From an uncultured Bifidobacterium sp. (GTDB taxonomy: Bacteria > Actinomycetota > Actinomycetes > Actinomycetales > Bifidobacteriaceae), in contig CALEGL010000105.1 in assembly GCA_937876495.1 (NCBI GenBank), positions 1 to 7,864 on the forward strand: a stretch of 7,864 bases of DNA, read 5' to 3'. This document shows, one piece after another, positions 1 to 6,228 of this stretch. Within the stretch, counting starts at the first letter, position 1. Every line of letters starts with the position of its first letter. Below the pieces are notes generated by a model that searched no databases, had not been told where the DNA came from, and saw nothing but the letters and a program-made list of their open reading frames with translations. A program made the position numbers and the translations under genes.

Positions 1-63
1 ATGATAGGTGCGGCGGGCTACGGGAGCTACAGCTCGGTGTTCGGGGGCAGCGGAGGGTGTGTA
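1..63. other. Sequence beyond the arsR stop codon, no gene assigned
   Basis: This short stretch lies downstream of the arsR stop codon on the minus strand and reaches the window edge. Read leftward in the arsR frame it stays open for all 21 codons and gives a tail resembling YTPSAAPEHRAVAPVA, not unlike the C-terminal end of some ArsR proteins. It may therefore be a former part of arsR now cut off by the TGA. In the plus direction it is open but glycine-rich and unlike any family I recognise. No terminator is visible. Confidence 0.3.
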
Positions 64-357
64 TCAGTGCATGTAGGAGGCTTCTCGCGTGACGAAGCCG
101 GACTCCGCGAGAAGCCTCATATGGTGCGAGATGGTGGGCTGGGTGAGGCCGAGGGGCTCGGTGAGCTGGCAGATGCAGGCTCTCCCTCCGGGATGCGCGG
201 CGATGATTCGCAGAAGCCGCAGACGGGCGGGGTCGGCGAGGGCCTTGAGCTCCCGCTCGAGGCCGCGGTCATCGTTCGGGCGGGGCGTCGCCTCGCACGC
301 ACAGGCGAGGCAGACGTCCTGGCCCTGGTGTTCCGGAGGCGTAGGCGTGATGGTCAT
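64..357 (-). CDS. arsR: ArsR/SmtB-family arsenic-responsive repressor, short form, possibly truncated
   Basis: This is a winged-helix repressor of 97 residues that should bind DNA when free and let go on binding arsenite. It contains LKALADPARLRLLRII (residues 37-52), the CxC metalloid motif ACICQL (Cys61, Cys63) in the position of E. coli ArsR ELCVC, and the recognition helix GLTQPTISHHMRLLAESGF (70-88). A second cysteine cluster, Cys16, Cys19 and Cys21, lies in the N-terminal tail. Family members usually run to about 105-120 residues, with a wing (RRGxWxYY-like) and a C-terminal dimerisation helix. Here the protein stops after VTREASYMH, so both are missing. An inverted repeat spans the break. 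A GGAGG lies only 2 nt before the ATG, unusually close, but no better in-frame start is visible. It diverges from the ACR3 gene and presumably controls it. Family assignment is firm; whether the product works is doubtful. Confidence 0.8.
   Translation of the reverse strand: MTITPTPPEHQGQDVCLACACEATPRPNDDRGLERELKALADPARLRLLRIIAAHPGGRACICQLTEPLGLTQPTISHHMRLLAESGFVTREASYMH
77..118. repeat. Perfect 13-bp inverted repeat inside the arsR 3' end
   Basis: GAGGCTTCTCGCG at 77-89 is matched by its exact reverse complement at 106-118, separated by 16 bp. The pair lies within arsR codons for residues 80-94 (MRLLAESGFVTREAS). No T-run follows on either strand, so it does not look like an intrinsic terminator. 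The arm at 77-89 encodes the last residues before the protein departs from the family pattern, so the repeat may mark a template-switch or recombination event. Confidence 0.75.
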
Positions 358-388
358 GTCCTCCAGTCTCGCACCGACTCCCTAATTC

Positions 389-404
389 ATCGACGAACGT
401 CTAT
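389..404. promoter_or_regulatory. Candidate ArsR operator 1
   Basis: The sequence ATCGACG-AA-CGTCTAT is a 16-bp palindrome with six of seven base pairs matching between its arms. It shares the form ATAGACG-NN-CGTCTAT with the site at 427-442. Its place between divergent arsR and permease genes, beside the likely arsR transcription start, fits autorepression by ArsR. Confidence 0.6.
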
Positions 405-426
405 GTGTTGCGTCATGATAGTTTCG

Positions 427-442
427 ATAGATGGTCGTCTAT
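427..442. promoter_or_regulatory. Candidate ArsR operator 2
   Basis: The sequence ATAGATG-GT-CGTCTAT is a 16-bp palindrome with six of seven arm pairs matching. Its right arm, with the following GTG, is identical to that of the site at 389-404. It ends just before the permease ribosome binding site, so a bound repressor would cover the likely transcription start of the efflux gene. Confidence 0.6.
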
Positions 443-456
443 GTGAGGGGTGCGTG

Positions 457-1602
457 ATGCCCGCGAACGAACGGATGTCTTCACGGGGGCAGAAGGCGAG
501 TCGCACGCCCGTCGTGCGGTCGCAGGTTCCCGCACGTCTTGGCCGGGCCGATAGGTGGTTGCCGATCTGGATTCTGGCGTCCATGGCCGTCGGCGTCGTG
601 GCCGGGCGTCTGTGGCCGGGGCTGGCGACGTTCATCGACTCCGTGAAACTGGGCTCCACGAGTCTGCCGATCGCCCTGGGACTTCTGCTGATGATGTACC
701 CGCCCCTGGCCAGGGTCCGCTACGACAGGCTCGAACGGGTGGCCCGCGACCGGCGTCTCCTGGGCGCCTCCCTGCTCCTCAACTGGGTCGTCGGACCCGC
801 CCTCATGTTCACGCTGGCGTGGCTGCTGCTGCCCGACCTTCCCGACTACCGCACCGGCGTCATCATCGTCGGGCTGGCGCGCTGCATCGCCATGGTGCTC
901 ATCTGGAACGATCTGGCGTGCGGGGACCGCGAGGCCGCAGCGGTTCTCGTCGCGCTGAATGCGATCTTCCAGATTCTCGCCTTCGCCGGCCTCGGCTGGT
1001 TCTATCTCGATGTTCTGCCCGGCTGGCTTGGCCTGTCGACGGTGCCGGCCGGGTTCTCGTTCCGCGCGATCGCCGAATCGGTGCTCGTCTTCCTCGGTGT
1101 GCCGTTGCTGGCCGGATGGGCCAGTCGCAGGCTCGGAGAACGCCTCAGAGGACGTGAATGGTATGAGCGCAGATTCCTGCCCCGAATCAGTCCGCTGGCC
1201 ACCTGGGGTCTGCTGTTCACGGTGGTCGTGCTCTTCGCCATGCAGGGGGAGCGCATCTCCCGCGAACCGTGGGAGGTCGTGCGCATCGCGGCGCCGCTGG
1301 TCATCTACTTCGCCATCATGTTCACTGTCGGGTTCGCCCTTGGCCACGCCCTGCATCTGGGCTATGAGCGGACCGCGACCCTGGCGTTCACGGGGGCCGG
1401 CAACAACTTCGAACTCGCCATAGCCGTATGCGTGGGCACCTTCGGCGTCGTCTCCGGCCAGGCGCTGGCCGGAACGGTGGGCCCTCTCATCGAGGTCCCC
1501 GCCCTTCTGGGACTCGTCTATGTGGCCCTCTGGCTGCGACCGCGTCTGTTTCCGCGGTGCGTGGACGCCACCGGCTGTCCGGGGCCGGGCAGGGACGACT
1601 AG
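457..1602 (+). CDS. acr3: ACR3-family arsenite efflux permease
   Basis: This is an inner-membrane carrier of 381 residues that exports arsenite driven by the proton-motive force. ACR3 hallmarks are clear: SLPIALGLLLMMYPPLARV in the second membrane segment, GLARCIAMVLIWNDLACGD with the essential cysteine (Cys143) in the fourth, and TGAGNNFELAIAV with the conserved acidic residue (Glu319) in the ninth. About ten hydrophobic segments are spread between residues 37 and 365, as expected. The ATG at 457 was chosen because GAGGGG lies 6 nt upstream and the family core (DRWLPIWI) begins near residue 30. The frame is open back to position 1, but that part overlaps arsR on the other strand and is not family-like. 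An alternative ATG at 475 lacks a good ribosome binding site. It probably forms an operon with the oxidoreductase downstream, under arsenite control through the two upstream palindromes. Confidence 0.95.
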   Translation: MPANERMSSRGQKASRTPVVRSQVPARLGRADRWLPIWILASMAVGVVAGRLWPGLATFIDSVKLGSTSLPIALGLLLMMYPPLARVRYDRLERVARDRRLLGASLLLNWVVGPALMFTLAWLLLPDLPDYRTGVIIVGLARCIAMVLIWNDLACGDREAAAVLVALNAIFQILAFAGLGWFYLDVLPGWLGLSTVPAGFSFRAIAESVLVFLGVPLLAGWASRRLGERLRGREWYERRFLPRISPLATWGLLFTVVVLFAMQGERISREPWEVVRIAAPLVIYFAIMFTVGFALGHALHLGYERTATLAFTGAGNNFELAIAVCVGTFGVVSGQALAGTVGPLIEVPALLGLVYVALWLRPRLFPRCVDATGCPGPGRDD

Positions 1603-1725
1603 AGCGACTAGAGACCACACGTCGGTCATACGCCGAAAAACACGGCGGGGATGGGATGCGGATCGGCAGATTATGGACCGGCAGATTACGGATCCGCATA
1701 CCACGACCTCAGAGGAGACCAACCC
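1603..1725 (+). other. Permease-oxidoreductase spacer with 15-bp tandem repeats
   Basis: The gap contains a small hairpin (CGCCG at 1631-1635, CGGCG at 1643-1647, 7-nt loop AAAAACA) with no T-run after it, so termination is not expected. It is followed by GATCGGCAGATTATG (1661-1675) and GACCGGCAGATTACG (1676-1690), which match at 13 of 15 positions, and then a degenerate third unit (1691-1705). The ribosome binding site AGGAG of the next gene is at 1713-1717. No clear promoter is seen, so co-transcription with the permease gene is likely. Confidence 0.5.
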
Positions 1726-3090
1726 ATGCGACTGCTTATCATAGGCGGCTCGGATGCCGCCATCATGGCAGGCCTGCGGGCCCGTCGGCTCGACCCGCGG
1801 GCGCATGTCACGCTCGTGGTCGCCGACCGCTATCCGAACTATTCGATCTGCGGGATTCCCTACCACATCGCAGGCGACGTGTCGGACTGGCACGACCTGG
1901 CCCATCGCACCCGGACGGATCTGGAGGCGGCGGGCCTCTCCTTGCGTCTGGGCGTGCGCGCCACCGCCATCGATGTCGCGGCCCATGCCGTCACCGTGGC
2001 CGGATCCGACGGGAATCGCGAGGCGATGGGCTACGACCGGCTTGTCGTGGCCACGGGCGCGGTGCCCGCGGTGAACGGCATCACCGGTCTGTCCGGCCCC
2101 GGGGCCCTCGGCCCCGCCGACGGGGTCCACCTGCTTCACGGCATGGACCAGATGCATGAGATCCAGCGGGATCTGGCCGTCAGGCGTCCACGCAGGGCCG
2201 TCATCATCGGAGCCGGGTACATCGGGATGGAGATGGCCGAGGCTCTTATCCGTCGCGGTCTCGACGTGACCCTCCTGCAGCGCGGACCGGAGGTCCTTCC
2301 CACCCTCGATCCCGACCTCGGATCCCTCGTCCGCGACGAGCTCTCCCGCCATGGGGTCCACGTGCGAGTCGGCACCGCGGTGCGAGGCCTGCGACGCGGA
2401 GAGCGCGGCCCGGTCGTGATCGGCGAAGACACGACGGGGGTCCGGGAGATCGGAGCCGATCTCGTCATCGCCGTCACCGGCGTGCGGCCCAATACCGGCC
2501 TGCTCACGGCGGCCGGAGCCACGACCGGGCCTGGAGCGGCGATCGCCGTGGATGACCATATGCGGACCGGTCTTCCCGATGTCTACGCGGCCGGCGACGG
2601 CGTCACCACGAAGCACCGGCTGCTCGGAGACACCTGGCTTCCCTTGGGCACCACGGCCCACAAACAGGGTCGCATCGCCGGCGAGAACGCGGTCGGCGGC
2701 GACGCCGCCTTCGCCGGGGTCATCGGGACCCAGGTCGTCAAGGTCTTCGGACTCGTCGCCGCGCGGACGGGCCTGCGGGAGGACGAAGCGCACGACGTCG
2801 GGATCTCCGCGCGTTCGGTGACGGCCACGCCCGACGACCACAAGGCGTACTACCCGGGCTCCCATCCGATCGCCATCCGGCTCACGGGCGATTCCGACAC
2901 CGGACGGCTTCTCGGAGGCCAGCTCGTCGGCGCCTACGGGGCGGAGATCGCCAAGCGGTCCGACGTGCTCGCCGCCGCCATCTTCACCGGGCTCACCGTC
3001 CCGCAGCTTTGCGACCTCGACCTCGCCTATACGCCGCCTCTCGCGGCACCGTGGGACGCCGTCCAGGCGGTCGCGCAGCTCTGGGATTGA
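1726..3090 (+). CDS. Class III FAD/NAD(P)H-disulfide oxidoreductase (CoA-disulfide reductase/NADH oxidase type), ars-linked
   Basis: This is a cytoplasmic flavoprotein of 454 residues. The FAD-binding start is LLIIGGSDAAIMAG (residues 3-16), with GGSDAA in place of the more usual GGxAAG. The single redox cysteine is Cys42 in YSICGIPY, typical of CoA-disulfide reductases and NADH oxidases. VVATGA follows, then the NAD(P)H site VIIGAGYIGMEMAE (159-172), the second FAD contact DVYAAGDGV, and the C-terminal dimerisation domain with AYYPG (Tyr375, Tyr376) and DLAYTPP (Tyr435). These tyrosines match the pattern that assists catalysis in CoA-disulfide reductase. The ATG at 1726 has AGGAG 8 nt upstream and sits directly before the first beta strand; the frame is open back to 1651, but that part is repetitive DNA. 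Its place behind an ACR3 gene suggests a thiol-redox role during arsenic stress. The true substrate cannot be read from sequence, and an H2O- or H2O2-forming NADH oxidase is the main alternative. Confidence 0.85.
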   Translation: MRLLIIGGSDAAIMAGLRARRLDPRAHVTLVVADRYPNYSICGIPYHIAGDVSDWHDLAHRTRTDLEAAGLSLRLGVRATAIDVAAHAVTVAGSDGNREAMGYDRLVVATGAVPAVNGITGLSGPGALGPADGVHLLHGMDQMHEIQRDLAVRRPRRAVIIGAGYIGMEMAEALIRRGLDVTLLQRGPEVLPTLDPDLGSLVRDELSRHGVHVRVGTAVRGLRRGERGPVVIGEDTTGVREIGADLVIAVTGVRPNTGLLTAAGATTGPGAAIAVDDHMRTGLPDVYAAGDGVTTKHRLLGDTWLPLGTTAHKQGRIAGENAVGGDAAFAGVIGTQVVKVFGLVAARTGLREDEAHDVGISARSVTATPDDHKAYYPGSHPIAIRLTGDSDTGRLLGGQLVGAYGAEIAKRSDVLAAAIFTGLTVPQLCDLDLAYTPPLAAPWDAVQAVAQLWD

Positions 3091-3129
3091 TCCGGGGCGG
3101 GTGATGAGTCATCGTTCGGCCGTTTCTGA

Positions 3130-3144
3130 TGGTCGCAACGACCA
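3130..3144. terminator. Hairpin between the oxidoreductase gene and the tRNA gene, possible terminator
   Basis: TGGTCG-CAA-CGACCA forms a perfect 6-bp stem with a 3-nt loop. An outer GCCG (3119-3122) and CGGC (3147-3150) could extend it past an uneven internal loop. It lies where transcripts from the plus-strand oxidoreductase gene and the minus-strand tRNA gene converge, the expected place for a bidirectional terminator. No T-run follows on either strand, so the call is weak. Confidence 0.35.
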
Positions 3145-3177
3145 GGCGGCGTCGCGACTGCTGACCGGAGAGATCCG

Positions 3178-3251
3178 TGGGCGATGAGGGGCTCGAACCC
3201 CCGACATCCACCGTGTAAAGGTGGCGCTCTAGCCGACTGAGCTAATCGCCC
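3178..3251 (-). tRNA. tRNA-Val (anticodon UAC)
   Basis: Read on the minus strand, this folds as a full cloverleaf of 74 nt. The acceptor stem GGGCGAT/ATCGCCC is perfect, the D-arm is GCTC-AGTCGGCTA-GAGC, and the anticodon arm is CCACC-TTTACAC-GGTGG with anticodon TAC at the loop centre. The T-arm is GGGGG-TTCGAGC-CCCTC with one G-U pair, and the discriminator base is A. The 3' CCA is not encoded (CGG follows), so it must be added after transcription. The 3' end faces the arsenic genes. Confidence 0.96.
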
Positions 3252-3448
3252 GCAGCGACCCACTGTATCGCATGGCCGAGCGCGTTTCCCGTTCGGATTC
3301 GCACGTCCCGCGTGAGAGGCCCGGATTCCGTTCCCCGCCTGTGGCGGAGTCGTGTCTTTTTCATGTTTTCCGGGGTCCTGGGCGTCCGGGGTCGGGCGAA
3401 TCACGTAGAGTAGGGGCGACAGAAGCATGCGGAGGAGGTCTGTGGCCA
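3252..3448. promoter_or_regulatory. Divergent promoter region for tRNA-Val and the DivIVA-repeat gene
   Basis: On the minus strand TACAGT (3262-3267) is a -10-like hexamer that would start transcription a few bases before the tRNA. On the plus strand TAGAGT (3406-3411) is a plausible actinobacterial -10 that would start a leader of about 30 nt before the next gene. Neither has a recognisable -35. A 5-bp hairpin (CCGCC 3335-3339, GGCGG 3343-3347) lies 9 nt before a T5 run (3357-3361); the spacing is poor for an intrinsic terminator. The ribosome binding site GGAGGAGG is at 3431-3438. Confidence 0.45.
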
Positions 3449-4915
3449 ATGGCTGAGGAATCTGAAGCCGGTCGTGGCGCGTCGGGGATTCCGCGCGTCG
3501 GCAAGCGCAAATGGGGGTATGACGTCTCCCAGGTCGATGACTTCCTCACCAGGGCCCACGCCCTCTATGAGGGGGAGGGCGTCCAGCTGACGCAGCGTGA
3601 CATCCAGGACGTTTCCTTCGATTTGGCCAAGGGCGGGTACGACATCGCGCAGGTGGATGCAGCCCTGTCCCGCCTCGAGCGGGCGGTCACCGACAAGACC
3701 ACTGCCTGGGAGATCGCGCAGGATGGCAGGGTGACGTGGAAGGCCACGACGATGAGCATGTTCAGGCGCATCGCCGCTCATGCCGCACGCCCCCCCAAGG
3801 CGCGTTTCGACGAAGGCAAGGCCAAGAAGCCCTCCTACGACCGTCGCCAGGTGGATCGTCTCATCGACCAGATTATCGCGAAGTCCGCGGCCAGCCTGGG
3901 CGTCGACGACTCCCAGGGCGACGCCGCTGAGATTGCCCGTCGCCTGGTGGATCTCAACGCCTCCTCCGTCGCCAACGTGGTGTTTACCCAGAGGCGTGGC
4001 AAGCACGGCTACGACGAGCGGCAGGTCGACTACTACCTGAACGCCTGCGTCGAACTGCTCTCCCGTCTCGAGTCGTACGCACGCATCACCGACTACGCGG
4101 GTGACTCGGCGGCCCAGTCCGGCGAGGAGATTCCCCAGACCATTCCTTCGGCTCCCGTGGCGCCTGCGGGTCTTGTCGCTCCTTTGGATCAGCCGGCGGA
4201 GGCGCCTCACCAGACGGAACCTTCATCGATCTTCCCTCCCGCTCCGTCCGTGGGGACGCGGACGGAGGTGATCGCCCCCGTGGGCGCGGCCGGAACGATG
4301 TCCGTCGGCCCCGCGCCGGCTGCTGCGTCGGATGCGAAGCCGTCCTTCGACGAGGTCCGTCAGGCCGAGCAGACGGTTTTCACTCCCGCGCCCTCGACGT
4401 ATTCGCAGCCCCAGACGTCATCGCCGACGACCCCCGTCGTCCCCATGCGGTCCGTCGATGCCGGCGAGCGTCGGACGTTATCTGATTCGTCATCCCATGC
4501 ATCCTTCCCCGCGGCGGATGAGGGATTGTCCGCCGTCGGGGATTCGGCGGGCGGTCAGGAGAGCGGTGGGCAGGGGGACAGCTCCCTGGCGGCGCTGGCT
4601 CATCTCGCCGAATCGACGCATGCGCCCGTCAAGCCTGACATCCCCAGCGTCGACATACCGCTTCCCGACATCAAGGTGCCGAACGTCCTGTGGGCCTCGT
4701 CCGAGGACGAGGATTCCCCGTCTCCCACAGGGGGGACCGGATTGAACCCTCCCGACGGGCCGGATTCCGATGAGAGCTTCTCCATTCCGGATCTGTCCTT
4801 CCCCGTGTTCAACGATGATGGCTCCGCTGGTTCGTCCTCGACGGCCGGCGCGGCATCAGGCGCCGATGGCGAGGATTCGGACGGCCCCTCGCAGACGGCG
4901 GAGGAGCGGAGCTGA
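3449..4915 (+). CDS. DivIVA-domain repeat protein with acidic disordered tail
   Basis: This is a 488-residue protein of unproven function. Its first 210 residues carry four copies of a DivIVA-type motif: GYDVSQVDDFL (from 23), GYDIAQVDAAL (from 63), SYDRRQVDRLI (from 129) and GYDERQVDYYL (from 187). Each begins a predicted amphipathic helix. This matches the actinobacterial DivIVA domain repeat family (TIGR03543/TIGR03544 type). Residues from about 220 to the end are rich in Pro, Ser, Thr, Asp and Glu and look disordered, with short hydrophobic islands such as VDIPLPDIKVPNVLW and FSIPDLSFPVF that could be docking sites. There is no signal peptide or membrane segment. The ATG at 3449 follows GGAGGAGG by 10 nt; an open frame back to 3272 has no ribosome binding site and overlaps the tRNA promoter. 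Only 2 bp separate its stop from dxr, so the two are surely co-transcribed. A link to polar growth or septum placement is a guess from the domain. Confidence 0.85.
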   Translation: MAEESEAGRGASGIPRVGKRKWGYDVSQVDDFLTRAHALYEGEGVQLTQRDIQDVSFDLAKGGYDIAQVDAALSRLERAVTDKTTAWEIAQDGRVTWKATTMSMFRRIAAHAARPPKARFDEGKAKKPSYDRRQVDRLIDQIIAKSAASLGVDDSQGDAAEIARRLVDLNASSVANVVFTQRRGKHGYDERQVDYYLNACVELLSRLESYARITDYAGDSAAQSGEEIPQTIPSAPVAPAGLVAPLDQPAEAPHQTEPSSIFPPAPSVGTRTEVIAPVGAAGTMSVGPAPAAASDAKPSFDEVRQAEQTVFTPAPSTYSQPQTSSPTTPVVPMRSVDAGERRTLSDSSSHASFPAADEGLSAVGDSAGGQESGGQGDSSLAALAHLAESTHAPVKPDIPSVDIPLPDIKVPNVLWASSEDEDSPSPTGGTGLNPPDGPDSDESFSIPDLSFPVFNDDGSAGSSSTAGAASGADGEDSDGPSQTAEERS

Positions 4916-4917
4916 CG

Positions 4918-6117
4918 ATGTCCGATTCGTCGACCAGCCGTCGTCGCGTCGTCGTCCTGGGTTCCACCGGATCCATCGGCACCCAGGGGCTGGACGTCAT
5001 CTCCCGTCATCCTGAACTCTTCGAGGTCGCCGGACTGGCCGCCGGCGGCTCCCATATCAGGCTTCTTGCCGAACAGGCCGTGCGGTTCCGGGTTCCCGTG
5101 GTCGCCGTTGCCGCAGGAGGCGCCGCGCCGTCGCTGCGGGAGGCGCTGGATGCCTTGGGCGGCACGCGTATCCGCATCGAAGCCGGCCATGACGCCGTGA
5201 CGTCCCTCGCGGGTTCCGACGCGGACGTGGTGCTCAACGGCATCACCGGATCCATCGGGCTCGCCCCGTCCATTGCCGCGCTTCAGGCGGGTTCGCAGCT
5301 GGCGCTGGCCAACAAGGAGTCCGTCGTCGCCGGCGGCCATCTGCTGTTCGACGCCCAAGTGCGCGAGGCGCAGATCAACCCCGTGGACTCCGAGCATTCG
5401 GCCATCTGGCAGTCGCTGCGCGCTGGCACCCACGAGGAGGTTTCGCGGCTGGTGGTCACGGCCTCCGGCGGGCCCTTCCGCGGCATGACGCGCAGGCAGC
5501 TGCGCGACGTGACCCCCGAGCAGGCGCTGAACCATCCGACATGGCGCATGGGCCCGGTCGTCACCGTCAACTCCTCCACGCTGATGAACAAGGGGCTTGA
5601 GGTCATCGAGGCCAGCCGTCTGTTCGGCATCCCGCCGGAGCGCATAGTCGTGACTGTGCACCCGCAGTCCATCGTCCATTCGATGGTCGAGTTCCGTGAC
5701 GGCGCGACCATCTGTCAGGCGTCCCCGCCGGATATGCGCCTGCCCATCGCGCTGGGGCTGTCCGCCCCCGAGCGCCTGGGGAACGTGGCCGCCGCCTGCG
5801 ACTGGAGCACGGCCGCCTCCTGGACCTTCGAGCCGCTGGACGACGAGGCCTTCCCTGCCGTGTCGCTGGCCCGGCAGTGCCTCGCCGCCTCCCAGAAGCA
5901 CACGGCCGTCCTCAACGCGGCCAACGAGCAGGCGGTCCACGCCTTCCTGGGGCATCGGCTGTCGTATCTGGGCATCGTCGACACGGTGAAGGCCGTGATC
6001 GACGAGATGGACGCCGGTCTGAGGTCGGCCCCGCTGTTCGAATCCGTGGAGGAGATGGAGCGGATCGAGGACGAGGCCCGCCACCGCGCCGACGATCTGA
6101 TAGACCGGGCGGAGTAG
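4918..6117 (+). CDS. dxr: 1-deoxy-D-xylulose 5-phosphate reductoisomerase
   Basis: This 399-residue cytoplasmic enzyme (E. coli Dxr has 398) turns DXP into 2-C-methyl-D-erythritol 4-phosphate with NADPH and a divalent metal. It is the second step of the MEP isoprenoid pathway and the target of fosmidomycin. Expected motifs appear in order: the NADPH loop GSTGSIG (15-21), LANKESVVAGG, the metal-binding PVDSEHSAIW (Asp157, Glu159), TASGGPFRG, the substrate flap HPTWRMG, NSSTLMNKGLEVIEA (metal ligand Glu228) and VHPQSIVHSMVEF. The C-terminal helical domain is complete. All catalytic residues I can check are present. The ATG at 4918 has GGAG 6 nt upstream, inside the end of the preceding gene, and lies 2 bp after its stop, so translational coupling is likely. 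ispG follows directly; the rseP-like protease gene found between dxr and ispG in many actinobacteria is absent. Confidence 0.98.
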   Translation: MSDSSTSRRRVVVLGSTGSIGTQGLDVISRHPELFEVAGLAAGGSHIRLLAEQAVRFRVPVVAVAAGGAAPSLREALDALGGTRIRIEAGHDAVTSLAGSDADVVLNGITGSIGLAPSIAALQAGSQLALANKESVVAGGHLLFDAQVREAQINPVDSEHSAIWQSLRAGTHEEVSRLVVTASGGPFRGMTRRQLRDVTPEQALNHPTWRMGPVVTVNSSTLMNKGLEVIEASRLFGIPPERIVVTVHPQSIVHSMVEFRDGATICQASPPDMRLPIALGLSAPERLGNVAAACDWSTAASWTFEPLDDEAFPAVSLARQCLAASQKHTAVLNAANEQAVHAFLGHRLSYLGIVDTVKAVIDEMDAGLRSAPLFESVEEMERIEDEARHRADDLIDRAE

Positions 6118-6228
6118 CGCCGCATGCCATCCGGCTCCAGGAGGGATGGAACGGATGGATCGGGACGTCCGGCGGACGGATGGCAAGGGAAGAACAACGA
6201 CGAAACCGATGACGACGAGGACGGGACG

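Larger units (their letters stand above)
358..456. promoter_or_regulatory. Divergent arsR/ACR3 promoter region
   Basis: This 99-bp spacer must hold the start signals for both genes. On the minus strand TATCAT (415-420) is a good -10 candidate for arsR, and transcription from it would begin beside the first palindrome. On the plus strand GATAGT (417-422) is a weaker -10 candidate for the permease gene, with a start near the second palindrome. Neither has a convincing -35 box. The permease ribosome binding site GAGGGG is at 445-450. The exact promoter positions are inference. Confidence 0.5.

Noticed and set aside
1..456. An N-terminal extension of the ACR3 frame back to position 1
   Set aside because: It runs antisense through arsR and the operator region, is not family-like, and the start at 457 has a good ribosome binding site.
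1631..1647. Hairpin after the permease gene as a terminator
   Set aside because: The stem has only 5 bp, is followed by GGGG rather than T residues, and the next gene has no visible promoter of its own.
1651..1725. An earlier ATG for the oxidoreductase at 1651
   Set aside because: It would place a tandem-repeat peptide before the FAD-binding strand, which normally begins at the N-terminus. The ATG at 1726 has AGGAG at the right distance.
481..2865. A 794-codon open frame on the minus strand across the permease and oxidoreductase genes
   Set aside because: It lies antisense to two well-recognised genes, reads as a low-complexity Gly/Asp/Arg/His-rich protein and has no ribosome binding site. 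This is typical of GC-rich shadow frames.
3335..3361. Hairpin plus T5 run as an intrinsic terminator
   Set aside because: The T-run begins 9 nt after a 5-bp stem, too far for a standard terminator. It is only mentioned under the promoter region.
3272..3448. An earlier ATG at 3272 for the DivIVA-repeat gene
   Set aside because: The added 59 residues resemble no domain, overlap the tRNA promoter, and lack a ribosome binding site. The ATG at 3449 follows GGAGGAGG.
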